From Carallia brachiata (lineage: Eukaryota > Streptophyta > Magnoliopsida > Malpighiales > Rhizophoraceae): a DNA stretch of 64,000 nt. The stretch covers positions 5,161,681 through 5,225,680 of the forward strand of contig JADCRB010000071.1 of NCBI GenBank assembly GCA_021464245.1, written 5' to 3'. Under the pieces are notes generated by a model. It was not told the DNA's origin. It saw only the letters and a program-made list of their open reading frames with translations, and made no database searches. Made by a program: the position numbers and the translations under genes. Positions 1 to 10,620 of the stretch are shown here, one piece after another (the first letter of the stretch is position 1; every line of letters begins with the position of its first letter).

Positions 1-602
1 AACAAAGAAAAAATAAATAACTTGTGACATATCATCGAATATACTATGTAGTTATTTTAGTGCTACTCAAAATACTGTCATATGGTATAGATCTTATGTA
101 GTTCGCATTTGAAATACAAATGCCAACAGTTTGTTCCCATATATAGTAGCTTTGTAGGCATAAACGATGCATTATATTAATAATTGTACTATTATACTCT
201 TTGTTCGTTTACCATATCACTCTTTATACATTAATAAATTAAAAAAAAATAAAGTCAACTCAAACAATATTTGCCATCCATTGTCTTTGTGCCTAAATTG
301 GTCCCAATTAAGCATCACCAACGTAGTCGTCCTCTAATTAGATATAAGTTTTTTTTCTTTTCTATAATTAATTGATTTCAATTTAGAGTAGAATTCGAGC
401 ACTCACTAGTAACTATAAGTTTTTTCTTTCTTGATTTTTCAAGTGATGCCGTAGCATAGCTCACGAGTTAGAGATTCCCAACACACTCAAGTCTTGGTAG
501 AAAACAATATGGAACTCACTTGAATCAGAATTTGGGTAAGCCCATTTGGCTTTAGATTTCTTGATTTTATGCCCTAATTCGTCTTAGATTTTTGTTCCTA
601 GT
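1..602. other. AT-rich intergenic sequence
   Basis: No reading frame with recognisable protein similarity was seen. The stretch is low-complexity A/T-rich plant intergenic DNA. A short segment near 445-500 has a SINE-like look (a tRNA-like 'agctcacgagttagaga' string), but no convincing A box, B box pair or target duplication could be placed, so it is not called. Confidence 0.5.
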
Positions 603-1080
603 TTAGTAACAATTTACGAAAAAACTAAATATGTATAGATACGAATACATTGACATAGATACAGTACGACACAAACATGACGATGCGCCAATCTTATAAA
701 AATTAAGATAATACACAACACAAACATAACTATATATGTGTATATATATTATTGTGTAATAATTTGATGTAATTATAAGAACATGGGTTATTTTATTGTT
801 CATAAATATATATATACACACACACACAACGTAAATATTTACTTACAAGTATAATATAAATTTTTGTTTAAATTTAATTTTTATTATAAAAATTACAAAA
901 ATATAATAGGTATACCTGAATAATGTGCCCAACGTGTCAAAAATGTGTCCATTTTTTTAAAAAAAAAAAAATTTGAACATGTACTTATGTTGTGTCAGAC
1001 GCATGTCCATATTATGTACAATGTGTATTTGATGTGTGTCTAATACAGACATGGCGATATGATGGCCATGTCAGTGCATC
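603..1080. repeat. dispersed AT-rich repeat with GATACG/ACACG-type motifs
   Basis: This stretch has strings such as 'gtatagatacgaatacattgacatagatac', a CA/TA microsatellite near 810-828, the block 'aatataatataaattttt', and then GTGTC/GTGTCC-rich sequence. Very similar ordered motifs recur at 18755-19010 and, in part, at 6740-6870. That marks a dispersed repeat family rather than a gene. The open frames within it are low-complexity (many Y, I, S) and are not credible proteins. The family was not identified and no terminal repeat or target duplication could be fixed. Confidence 0.45.
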
Positions 1081-1482
1081 CTAAGAAGAAACTCAAAGTA
1101 CATTTCAAATAATATATATGCGAAGAGGGAAAAATGACAACTAACTGAGGTGGGACGAGGATTGTCATCCTGATTCTTACCTTTAACTTAAAATAAATCT
1201 TTGTCCTTGATTCTCGATGGGAATGGAATTTAAAATACTTGATTCCATTGTGTGTTGGGATCCCATCCTGTTCATTCTCGACAATATTTTTTTTGTTGTA
1301 GACTAAAAAATAAAATTAGCAACATAACTAAATATGCATATTCAATTAAAACGAGAAGACAACAAACCAAATGGCATACTTTGGATGATTTTTACGATAA
1401 GAGGTTAAATAACAGTAAGCTAATTCATTCCAAACTGACCTATGTTTCATTCTTCCTTACGACTGTATTTGTTAATAGAGTG
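1081..1482. other. AT-rich intergenic sequence left of the Mutator-like element
   Basis: Nothing coding is supported here. The interval ends at the left 9-bp target-site duplication (1483-1491) of the adjacent Mutator-like element. Confidence 0.5.
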
Positions 1483-1491
1483 TTGTTAAAT

Positions 1492-1550
1492 GGGTAAATT
1501 ACATATTACAGCCTCTAAATAGGATATATTTACATATCGAGATCTCATAT
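1492..1550 (+). repeat. left terminal inverted repeat of the MULE
   Basis: It begins GGGTAAATTACATATTACAG and pairs with the right terminus, whose reverse complement begins GCGTAAATTACATACCATAG. Similarity continues for about 60 bases and then fades. Confidence 0.85.
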
Positions 1551-2379
1551 TTATGATATTACAAAACATAACTATTAAGTAACTACCGTGAGTCAACATA
1601 GATGAAAAATATGTAAAGACCAATACACCCTCATATATATAATAAACAATTAGCAGACAACCTAAGAACCTTACTTTCATTTTTCTCTTTTCTCTCAAAT
1701 TCTCTACAGCCTACCATCTGCCTCTTCTCTTGAAACCTTCGATTTTTTAAGAAATTGGTTTTTTTTTTTTTGTGTTTTTTGCTTTCAACTAATAAGTTTT
1801 CACTTAGTAAAGTGTTTGATTTGCGTTTTTTGCTCTTTTAGTGTACTATATAGAATCAAGGGTTTCAGGTTTGGGTTTTTGGAATATAAAACACAATCGG
1901 ATTATGGAGTTAGACTATCTTAATGTGAAAAAAGGCAAGGTTTTGTTCGTGGGGGCATGTGATTGGGTTTTTTATTTTTTTTTTCTTAAGGTAAACACGT
2001 TGAGATTTTATATTAAGGTTTCTAATCGGTTGAAATTTTTTTTAAATTAAAGGTGAAATCAGTGGGTTTTCATGAAATTGAAAGAAGTTTTTGTAAAATT
2101 CATGAGTTGGGGGTTGAAATTAGGGTATAGAACATGAATCTTAAATAGAGGGTTCAATTTTTTTAATTAAAATTGTGTAAATATGGGTTCAATATCTATT
2201 TAGCAATTTTTTTATTATACAAGTGGTTTTGTATGTGGTTTAGGTGATTAAGTTTGTATTCCTTTGCTATAAATAGGGCAAACACAATGATTACTGGTAT
2301 GTGCACTACAAGCAAGAGGCGTAGGATATTCCCGATAGAGACTTTGCAACCTTTATTGACTTGATGATAATGTCCAAGT

Positions 2380-5300
2380 AGATGTTTGATGTTGAAAAAT
2401 ATAGCTTCAAATGGCAACATGGGGTATCTTTGCAGACTTTCAGAAGGCTATTGATGAGGCAAGTAATGAGACGATCCACTTTTACCTCAATCCAGATCCC
2501 ACAACTAAACCTATTGCATAGAAGGTACCGAACCCTTATAGTACATCTCTTGACGTTCCCTCTATGCATAATGATAATATTTTTGATGTTGTTGTGAATG
2601 TTGAGTTAACAAACAGTGATATGAATGTTGAAGCTAAGGGTGCAATCATTGTATATAAAAACCTTTTTATGGTAGTAGATAAAACCCAAGATCTTATAGT
2701 TGGTGAGAAGTTAGGGCTACCTAATATTCCTAGAAAAGTCCCAAGGTTAAACAAACAACTAAAAGGAATTTAGGGAAGTTTGAAAAAGCCACCAAACATG
2801 TTCCTTGGAAGGAATTACTTAAGGCTAACACTTCAGCTCTTTCTAAACAAGCAAAGGAAACTGCATAGGTCAATTCTTCTACTAACTAAAAACCAAAAAA
2901 GCATCCAGCTAAGAAATATGTACTACCAAGAAAACCATCCAAAAATGATCATATATTTAATGTGAGAAAAAGCGAGAGAGTGAAAAAAAGAAACAAAAAA
3001 GTTAATAGTGACTATGATGAGGACTTAGATAAAACTAGTGAGAGTAAAGACTTAGATTTTAAAGTGTCTAATAAAGAATATGAATTCACTGACTCCAATG
3101 ATCATGAGTGACTTAAGACTTGTATTGATGAAGAAAAAGTTCAAAATAAAAAAACTTGATCGATCAGTTGGTGGACTTGATGCCCATGACAATGTGAGTG
3201 ACTTAAATGATGATCTCTGTCATGATTCATCAGACCTGAGTGGGTAAGATAGTGAGATCTCTATTAAAGAGGATGGGGAAGAAAAAAGATCAACTTGAAA
3301 AAAATACCTTTTAGGTGTAAAGAGAGGGGTAGGGCAAAGTTTCAAATAAAACACATATTCCTAGATGTGTATTCATTCAAAGATGTTTTAAGAAAACATG
3401 TTGTATGAGAAAGTGAAAATTTGATTTACACACAAAAAAAAAACCCTATATAGTAGGTCCAAGGCGTGAAATTCAAGGGTGTGAGTTTTATATTTGGGCA
3501 TAAAAAATGCCAAGTGGGAGCACTTTCATGATTAAGAAGTTGAATGGTGCACACAATTGTGTAAGAGTTGAGAATGTGAAAGGGGCCACATATAAATAGA
3601 TTGCAAGAGTTTTGTTTCCATTTTTTAGGATTGATAGAAATATGAGCACTGAGTTAATGTATCAGTGCTTGAAAGAGTCTTATTGGGTGGAACCTCATTA
3701 AATGAAGTTATGGAGGGAGACATGGAATACTATAGATTGGATAGATAGGTCTCATAGTTCTAGTTTGTTGAAGCTACCAAAATATGCAGATTTAGTAATG
3801 GAGACAAATCTAGGTTCAGTGCTAAAGATTGGCTATGAACATAAACTGGACCCTTCAAATACCAGTCCCAAAAAAATTTTATAGGATCTTTATTTGTTTG
3901 AAGGCTTACTTAGATGGATTTGTGTTAGGCTGTAAACCTTTCATTAATCTGGATGGGTACCATTTAAAGGTCTTATACCCTGGCAATTTGCGTTCAGTAG
4001 TAGGTGTAAATAGCAATAAAGAATTTTTCCAATTACATATGCAATCGTGGATAAGAAGTGGACTGAAACCTAGGATTGGTTCATAGACATCTTGAAGCAA
4101 TGCATTGGAGATTCAATAGAGGGGTAGCCACTAACTTTCATATCATATAGGCAGAAAGTACATTTTAATTTCGTAAATCTATTATTGTTTCAATACCGCT
4201 AACAATTGTTGTTAACTTTTTTACTAATACTTAATGCATTATTTATATTTATAGGGAATTATCAATGCAATTGATCACCATTATCCTGAGTCTATCCATA
4301 GAAAATGTGCTAGGCACATTTATGCTAACTTTAGAATGAGATGGCTTGGTGTTGAGTTAGGGAGTTTCTTTTGGACTACTTGTAAGTCATATTCTTACGT
4401 AAATCATATCAAAATAATGAAAGAATTAGAGAAAGCAGCAAAAACTAATGAACCAGCTAATATTTGGTTAGTATTCCTTCAAATCAATGGTGCACGTGGC
4501 TACTGGACCTTGATGTTAGAAGCAATCATTACGAATAATATGACGCAACCATTCAACCATCAAAAAGGGAAATATATGAACAAGGCATTTCTTATACTCA
4601 TAGAGCATATTAGAGTTAAGTAGATAGTAAGAATGCATAAAAGGTATGCCAGAGGCACAACTTATGAGGGTAGAGTCACACTTAAGGTGAAACAGAGATT
4701 GAAGAGAGTTTCTAAGGCTGCAAGGAACTTGAGATTATACCTATCAACAGTGAGGAGTTCAAAGTTTTTGATGATGCTTAGAAATTTTCAGTAAATTTGA
4801 AGAACAAGACATACAATTATAGGGAGTGAACGATGTTTGGCCTTCCCTGCAAGCATGTGGCTTGTTGAGCAAGTCACACCAGAGTAAACCTTAAAGACCT
4901 ATGTGATAACTACTTCACTATTAAGAGGTATTTGGTTGTTCATAAAGAGGTTACACATCCTCTTTATGAAATTAACTTGGACCACATCGATAGCATCACA
5001 AATATGCCACTGAAATTGAAGAAGAAAGTTGGCAGGTCCAAGCAGATGAGGACAAGAAATAAGGGAGAAGCCAGACCTAAGAAGAAGAGAGCTTCAACTG
5101 TGCAGTGAAAAAACTACAGAAAATTTGGCCATAATTCAAGGACATGTAGACAGGTATTATCTAGCCACATTTCTACTTATTTTTCTTTGTAGAATATGTT
5201 TCCATTTTTGCCAGCTAACTAATTGAGCACTATCTTCAGCATTAGGTTCTAAGTTCTATAGCTCCAACTGAAACAAATCCAGCTCCAGCTCCAGCTCCAA

Positions 5301-5420
5301 CTCCAGCTCCAGCTCCAACTCCAGCTCCAAGTCAAGCATTTGTTACAAGTTCAAAGCCAAAAAACCAACAATCACAAAAAAGAACAAGTGCTGGTACTTC
5401 AACTCAGAAACGAAAAAAGT
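2380..5420 (+). pseudogene. MULE (MuDR-family) transposase pseudogene
   Basis: Broken pieces in several frames follow the order of a plant MULE transposase. About 3702-3870 holds the conserved segment around 'DLVMETNLGSV'. About 3890-4110 holds the start of the DDE core ('GCKPFINLDGYHLK', then 'GVNSNKEFFQLHMQSW'). 4255-4620 encodes the following block ('GIINAIDHHYPESIHRKCAR', 'HIYANFR'). About 4835-4870 resembles the SWIM zinc finger (CxCx(n)CxH-like 'GLPCKHVAC' in shifted frames), and about 5110-5153 a degenerate CCHC knuckle ('KFGHNSRTC'). Two GT-AG introns fit the family: 4158-4254, splicing 'RQK' to 'GIIN', and 5154-5239. A Pro/Ala/Thr repeat (about 5270-5335) lies near the C-terminus. 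Stops and frameshifts are frequent, so no functional protein is expected. The N-terminal part (2380-3700) is only tentatively included. Confidence 0.75.
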
Positions 5421-5645
5421 TTTTTTATTTAATCAAATAGCATATTTGAACGAAGTCTTTTGTTTTGGATTAATGCATAAGTTAAATCAAATTGGTTTTC
5501 TTTTTCTTTTTTGTTTTTTGGCAGGGAAAGAAAAAGGAATTACATTAGTGGCAGCGACACAGGAGACCTACACCCTAAGATACACAAGTTTAGATAAAAC
5601 ACAACTACCTTGGATGTCATTGCTACACTAAGATCTATTTCTTTG

Positions 5646-6440
5646 TCATTTAGCATTCATTAATACAATTGCCAACACATATAAAATCATAAAGCAATAT
5701 ATTAAAATAAATAAAAGATTCTTTACATTTATGGTGTGTCTTTCTATATTGTGAAATATGATATAGTACTTCCTCATCTCTGATTTCATTGTAAACACTT
5801 CATTTAATATGGCTTCAACCTTTACTTCATTACTTCTCCTTGTTGTTGTGCAACGAATTTCTGTTGCTACCCCATAATCTTCCTCTTGCATGTTCATTGG
5901 TTAACACCAACTTAAAAAGCTTGCCCCATAGTTTCAATTTCACAATAGTAATATAACTTATTTTTGGTTTTTTTTTTTTTTAACTCAAACACCTTCATTG
6001 ATGCCATTTTTTTACATGTTTTGCATTGGATGTTCCTAAATTTGAAACCTTCAAAGTGCAAGGAGGTATTACTATTGAAAGACATGACATATTTTTTTTT
6101 GAAGAAGATAGCTCCAGACAGAAGAAGGTAGCAGCAGATAGGATTAGTGGATAGAAGATCATGGCAGCAGAAGAATAGAAGAAGAAGATAGTAGATTGTA
6201 TTGGCTGTTATCTTTACTTTTTATAATATTTTGGATTGTTTTGTAGCGATTGGAACAGTGACTTTTTACTATTTGTTTTTGCCCATGTTTTTACAATCCA
6301 AACGGTCATATGAAAAGAGGGTATTTTGGACTCTTTGTGCACATTTGAATAGCATTTTTGTTAATATAACAAACTTTTCTTAACGACAACTTAACCGACA
6401 TCGTTTTTTGTTAGCACATGTAAAAGTGAGATTGTTTTTA
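5646..6440. other. non-coding 3' part of the MULE
   Basis: AT-rich sequence between the transposase remnant and the right TIR. It includes a purine-rich GAAGAAG segment (about 6100-6190). No gene is supported. Confidence 0.5.
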
Positions 6441-6452
6441 GTTTATTCTAAA

Positions 6453-6511
6453 ATAAGGGGTCTCGATTTATAAATAAAACCTATTTATAAGCTATGGTAT
6501 GTAATTTACGC
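6453..6511 (-). repeat. right terminal inverted repeat of the MULE
   Basis: This is the reverse-complement partner of 1492-1550. It is followed directly by the right copy of the 9-bp target duplication at 6512-6520. Confidence 0.85.
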
Positions 6512-6520
6512 TTGTTACAT

Positions 6521-8155
6521 AGCATAAAAGTGAAGAATGGAAAGTTAAAGCAAATACTGTTGCGTCATTCACCGCCCGGCAGCCTTTAAGGCCGGAGAAA
6601 AGATTTTCAACAGTATATAGATCTTAAAGGCCGACTTCATCAGCGACATCTTTTAGAGTTCCTGTGTCGTCTTTTCATTTTTCCTTTTTCTTTGGCATTT
6701 CCATTACTCTACCGCGTAAAATATTTAACAACTCTAAATGTATCTTGGATGTGTCGAAGACGTATAATTTTTGTATTTGACATACGCATTTAATTTTTTT
6801 TACCGGACATGTTTGACTGTTTAGGGTCATGTGAGATACGTGTTTATGTCTGGTGTGTTATACCATTTCTATTTTTGTTCGCTGTGTCTGTGCTGCAAAT
6901 AGGTCCGTGAATTTGCAACTTTAAAGCATATGCATTGATCGGAAATAGAAAAAGCTCCTTCATTGATATTTATAAATTTTGGAATAATCAACGAATTAAA
7001 CGAATGGAAACTATACATTGAGCTGCAAACGCCCAAAGAAGCCAGCCAGTAACACCATTCCCTATCCAATTGGAATTCTATTAAGCAGTTTGATTGTCTA
7101 TGTGTGGCTAATCAAATACGAGACGACAACAACTCAATTACCTCATACTTGCACTAGCAAAGGATCACCAATGACCCATTTGCATGTTTTGAAGAGTAAG
7201 AAGTCCTAAACCAAAATAATACGAACAACAAAAATATTTGTATTCTGATAATTATAATGATAATAATGATATTATATCATTTTAATGACCCTCAAAATTA
7301 GGAAATAAAATCTAATTTAAGTCAGTAATTTAAGAAAAGTCTAATTTTAAGTTAGTAAATTTAAAAAAGTCCAATTAAGAACAATTACGTTAGAAAAAGT
7401 TTACAAATTAATCAATAACTCCAATTTCATTAACGTTCCTCTACATGGATGGGGGAGAGAGAGAGACAGAGTTATCTCTTATAGACATTATTCGTAAGTT
7501 TATTACACATAAATCTTAATAATTTTATACATTATAAATTTTAAAATAAAAATAAATAAATAAATAAAAATTTATAAAACTTACAACTAAAATTAACGTC
7601 ACTCTACACAATAATTAATTATGGTCACTCTCCATTTATCCCCACCCTATCAATATATCATTTCTCTTTCATTAAACTACTGACAAGTACTGCCGTGGTG
7701 TTGAAGTAATGCATTACGTGACAAACCAAGCATGTCATGTTATATTAAGCCAATGAGAGTATGGTTGACTTGCCACGAAATACGCCATGTCAGTACCACG
7801 CCAGTGCCACTTCAACACTTAACAACGAATTTAATAGAATTGAAATTACTAACATATTTTTGACTTGTTCCTTGACGGAATTGTTCTTAATTAATTTTTT
7901 TAGAACTTACTCAACTCAAATTAGTCTTTTCCCGAGTCACTCGGTTAAATTAGAACTTCTTCCCATAAATTGGTCAGCCAATAAGAAAATGTCGACAAAG
8001 TAAAATTTTTAACTTACTTTATCCAAGGAGGGAAAAAAAAAAAGATTGTCTTTTTTACATCCAATTACCACTGGAATGTCACAATAGTCCAAGTCTTCAT
8101 CCTAGTCCAAGTCTTCATCCTAATGCTATTCTTTTTGGTTTTTCCAATTCGTCTC
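6521..8155. other. intergenic region downstream of the WRKY gene
   Basis: AT-rich with no credible coding frame. It contains a partial copy of the dispersed GTGTC-type repeat (about 6740-6870), a GA-rich run (about 7450-7470), and an inverted pair, GTGTTGAAGT (about 7698) against ACTTCAACAC (about 7810), that may bound a small unclassified element. The WRKY 3' UTR should extend a few hundred bases left from 8155. A 17-bp direct duplication ('tagtccaagtcttcatc') occurs at about 8085-8120, just past the stop codon. Confidence 0.5.
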
Positions 8156-10099
8156 TCACGTTGACTCGAAGACTAAGCCTGCACCAACGGCCAAGTTCTG
8201 CTGCATCGCCGGCTGGGAATGACGATGCTCCCCTTCGTAGGTAACAATCAGCATGGTGGGATCGTCCGTAGCCCGCTCTACGTGTTTCCGGGCAGGGCAC
8301 CCTCTCACGGTGCTGCACTTGTAGTAACCCCTGGAAATTTGGAAAACCACAAAAATGTCCAAATATTAGAATCTGTCAGATTGGATTTATGGTAAATAAT
8401 AAGCAATGGTTGGAAAATGACTTTGACTGGAACGTACCTTGGGAAAGGAGAACCCTTGATCGGCTTTTGACCGTACTTCCTCCACGAGTACTCGTCTGGT
8501 GGGATATCGGCGATTTTCGAGCTAATCGCTGGGACTCTAATCGATTTCTTTACCCGATTTTTCCTGGATTAAGAAAGTAAACACAAGATTAATCGCAAAT
8601 TATGGGCTTTTTGTTTCTACTATTATTATTATTATTATCTATCAGAAAAGAAATTTATCACGCGCCTAATATATTATAGTAGGTCAGTAACAAGTCAGTG
8701 TTCATTAAAGTTAAACAACCCCTAAACCCACAAAAAAAGAAAAAAAAAAGTTAAACACAATGTTGGACGCGTCGCTATCTCGCGTGGTTCGTTCGTTAAA
8801 ATTCTTTGAAGACCTTAATTATGTGGTGTGTTAATATGTTAATTTACTAATACCACAAAAATAAGAACTAAATATAAATTCATTAATTTTTTAAAAGATG
8901 AAACAATGACATTTATAGAATTAAATATTTGTTCGATTTTAATAATTTATAAATAATATTTATAATCCAAAATTATAATATTTATTAGATTACTAATAAA
9001 CACCTATATAATATTAATAATTTAAATACATATAATAATAAAATTAAAAAATAAAAAATAGATTGTTTTCTAAATTTTTTTCCATTATCATAGGCTAATA
9101 ACGGTTCATTTAACTCTGAGTGAACTCGGACTAACTCGTTCAAACTCACAGCATCATCCACCGAGTTTATCAGCTATTATAGTCAACTGGACACTTTAGA
9201 ACTGAGTTGCATCGATTTTCAAAGTGAGTTAACTCAGTTTCAAAGTCACAGGTTTTTTTTTTTTTTTTTTTTTTTCCCTATTACGCGGAGTATCGGTAAA
9301 ACCCGAATTAAGATTCCGCTAAAGAGCGCCGGATGCAAATAACAACGCAGTCCACATACCTTCTTTTGGAGCAATGGCACTTGGCGCTTGCGGAGCCGGA
9401 AACATTGCCGGAGATGTCGTCGGAGTTATCATGCTCGTGGCACCTCTTCCTGTTATGAGGCGCCGAAGCGAGTGGCGGCTTGCCAGCAGAAACGGCCTGC
9501 GTCAAGAAGATCGACGATCCTTGCTTTCCATTAGACACGCTGCCGTCTCCGGTAATCGCCGAGGACATGAACGATGAGTTCGATGACACGCTAAAGCTCT
9601 CCTTTGTGAACTCAAGATCCGTACTCTTAGCGTTTGCGCTAAAAATGCTATGCTTCGTGAAGTCAAGAGTCACACTCTGTGGTTGAGACTTGGCAAAGCT
9701 CGCCGGAGTCGTGATCGGAACTTGAGGAGCGGTAACTGCTTGGACAACCGGCGTTTGATGTACAGTCGCCGGAGCGGCGACCTGAGTGGGACCTAATGTT
9801 AGGGTTTGAGAAACAGGGACAGAGAGAGATGATGAAGAGGCCGTTGACGGCAACGAAGCCGAAGAGGTATGAACCGGGGCGCGTCTGAACCGGGCGTGAC
9901 CGGTCCGGTTGAGAAGAGAGATGACCCTTCTGAACTTGGAAATGGTGAGGTCGGTGAGGTCGGTGCAGTCAACGTTGTTGGATTGGTGATGGGACATGAG
10001 GCGGATCAGGTGCTCCATGCTCTTCAAGCCTTGAGATGCAGCCTCCTGTATAGCCATCTGATCGTCCATCTTCGAAAAGCTCATAAGCTCGATTGCCAT
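8156..10099 (-). CDS. WRKY transcription factor, group IId (WRKY11/17-like), three exons
   Basis: This is a nuclear DNA-binding regulator expected to bind W-boxes (TTGACC/T). The coding exons are 10099-9360, 8563-8438 and 8330-8156, with GT-AG introns of about 796 and 107 bases, giving 346 residues. The start at 10099 (MAIELMSF) is the first ATG in its frame and matches the usual IId N-terminus. Residues 48-73 carry the IId calmodulin-binding C-motif with the HARF signature ('[10 protein letters not shown]', 'RTGHARFRR'). About 226-248 is the basic zinc-cluster segment ('KRCHEHDN', 'KCHCSKRR'). The WRKY domain spans about 268-328: WRKYGQK at 274-280 is intact, and the zinc ligands are C294, C300, H324 and H326 (C-x5-C-x23-H-x-H). 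The second intron splits the PFPR arginine codon, the conserved intron position for this family. WRKY11/17-type proteins are known in defence and stress signalling. The exact orthologue is not assignable here. Confidence 0.95.
8564..9359 (-). other. WRKY intron 1
   Basis: A GTATGT donor lies just after the codon split following 'CSKR', and an AG acceptor precedes the exon encoding '[10 protein letters not shown]'. The intron is very AT-rich and includes a run of about 24 T on the plus strand (about 9252-9276). No embedded gene was seen. Confidence 0.85.
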
Positions 10100-10620
10100 T
10101 CTGCTCAGATCCCAGAAGAAGAGAAGCGATTCCAAGAGAAAGAGGCAGTAACAACCATTAAAACACAACAAGACCCTTCAGATTTCAGAGAAAATAGGCG
10201 AAGAAGTATCGGATTTGGAACACAGCAACGGCCGGCCTGGTTAATGTAGTGAGGCAGTGACCGGATGACCGGGTGAGAGCCGTGACTGATGGGACTGTTA
10301 AAGTCAAAGAGCGGTTTTGATCCAACGGCTGAAATAAGTTTGAATTTTTCTATGCAGGTGGTCGGGGAATAAAGGAAGAAAGAAGGAAATGATAGCAAAG
10401 ACCAAAGTGAATTCCGGGTGGGCTGTGGGGTCCATGTTGGAAAATAAATTTCACAAAAAGCCAATTGGGGTTGTTTGGAGTCCAAGGAGAATAATTTTCC
10501 TTGATTTTTTTTTTTGACCGGACTGGAAGAATAACACTTTTTTTTAGAAAGTTGAAAAACTGCCCTGATTTAAATAATGCTTGTTTATGTTGGTTTAACA
10601 TATTTTGCTTGTTAGTTGTT
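10100..10620 (-). promoter_or_regulatory. WRKY 5' leader and proximal promoter with W-boxes
   Basis: This region directly upstream of the WRKY start is richer in G+C than the surrounding DNA. It contains W-box cores TTGACT (minus strand, 10302-10307) and TTGACC (plus strand, 10514-10519), plus the 'GATCCAACGGCTG' type of motif common in plant promoters. W-boxes upstream of a WRKY gene fit the known auto- and cross-regulation in this family. The transcription start was not identifiable. Confidence 0.5.
10105..10158 (-). other. short upstream ORF in the WRKY leader
   Basis: An ATG at 10158 opens a 17-codon frame ([17 protein letters not shown]) that stops at 10105, five bases before the WRKY ATG. 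If the transcript starts upstream of 10158, ribosomes would meet this uORF first. The peptide is not one I recognise as a conserved uORF. Confidence 0.5.

Larger units (their letters stand above)
1492..6511 (+). mobile_element. Mutator-like DNA transposon (MULE), degenerate, with both ends preserved
   Basis: The element is bounded by a long imperfect terminal inverted repeat. The first 59 bases from 1492 match the reverse complement of the bases ending at 6511 at about 46 positions by hand count. It is flanked by a 9-bp target-site duplication, TTGTTAAAT (1483-1491) and TTGTTACAT (6512-6520), 8 of 9 identical. A 9-bp duplication with long TIRs is the hallmark of the Mutator superfamily. The interior holds a broken MULE transposase gene on the plus strand (about 2380-5420). 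The one duplication mismatch, roughly 78% TIR identity and many stops indicate an old, immobile copy. Confidence 0.88.

Noticed and set aside
6540..6660. GC-rich block with 'accgcccggcagcctttaaggccggag' as a small RNA gene
   Set aside because: Local complementarity (GGCC-type) is present but no known RNA fold or promoter was recognised.
10099..10171. N-terminally extended WRKY protein starting at 10171
   Set aside because: The codon at 10171 is TTG, not ATG. The first ATG in frame is at 10099 and fits the family N-terminus.
9374..10249. Open frames on the plus strand opposite WRKY exon 1
   Set aside because: They are antisense shadows of the GC-rich WRKY coding exon. The minus-strand reading has WRKY motifs and splice sites, and the plus-strand frames have none.
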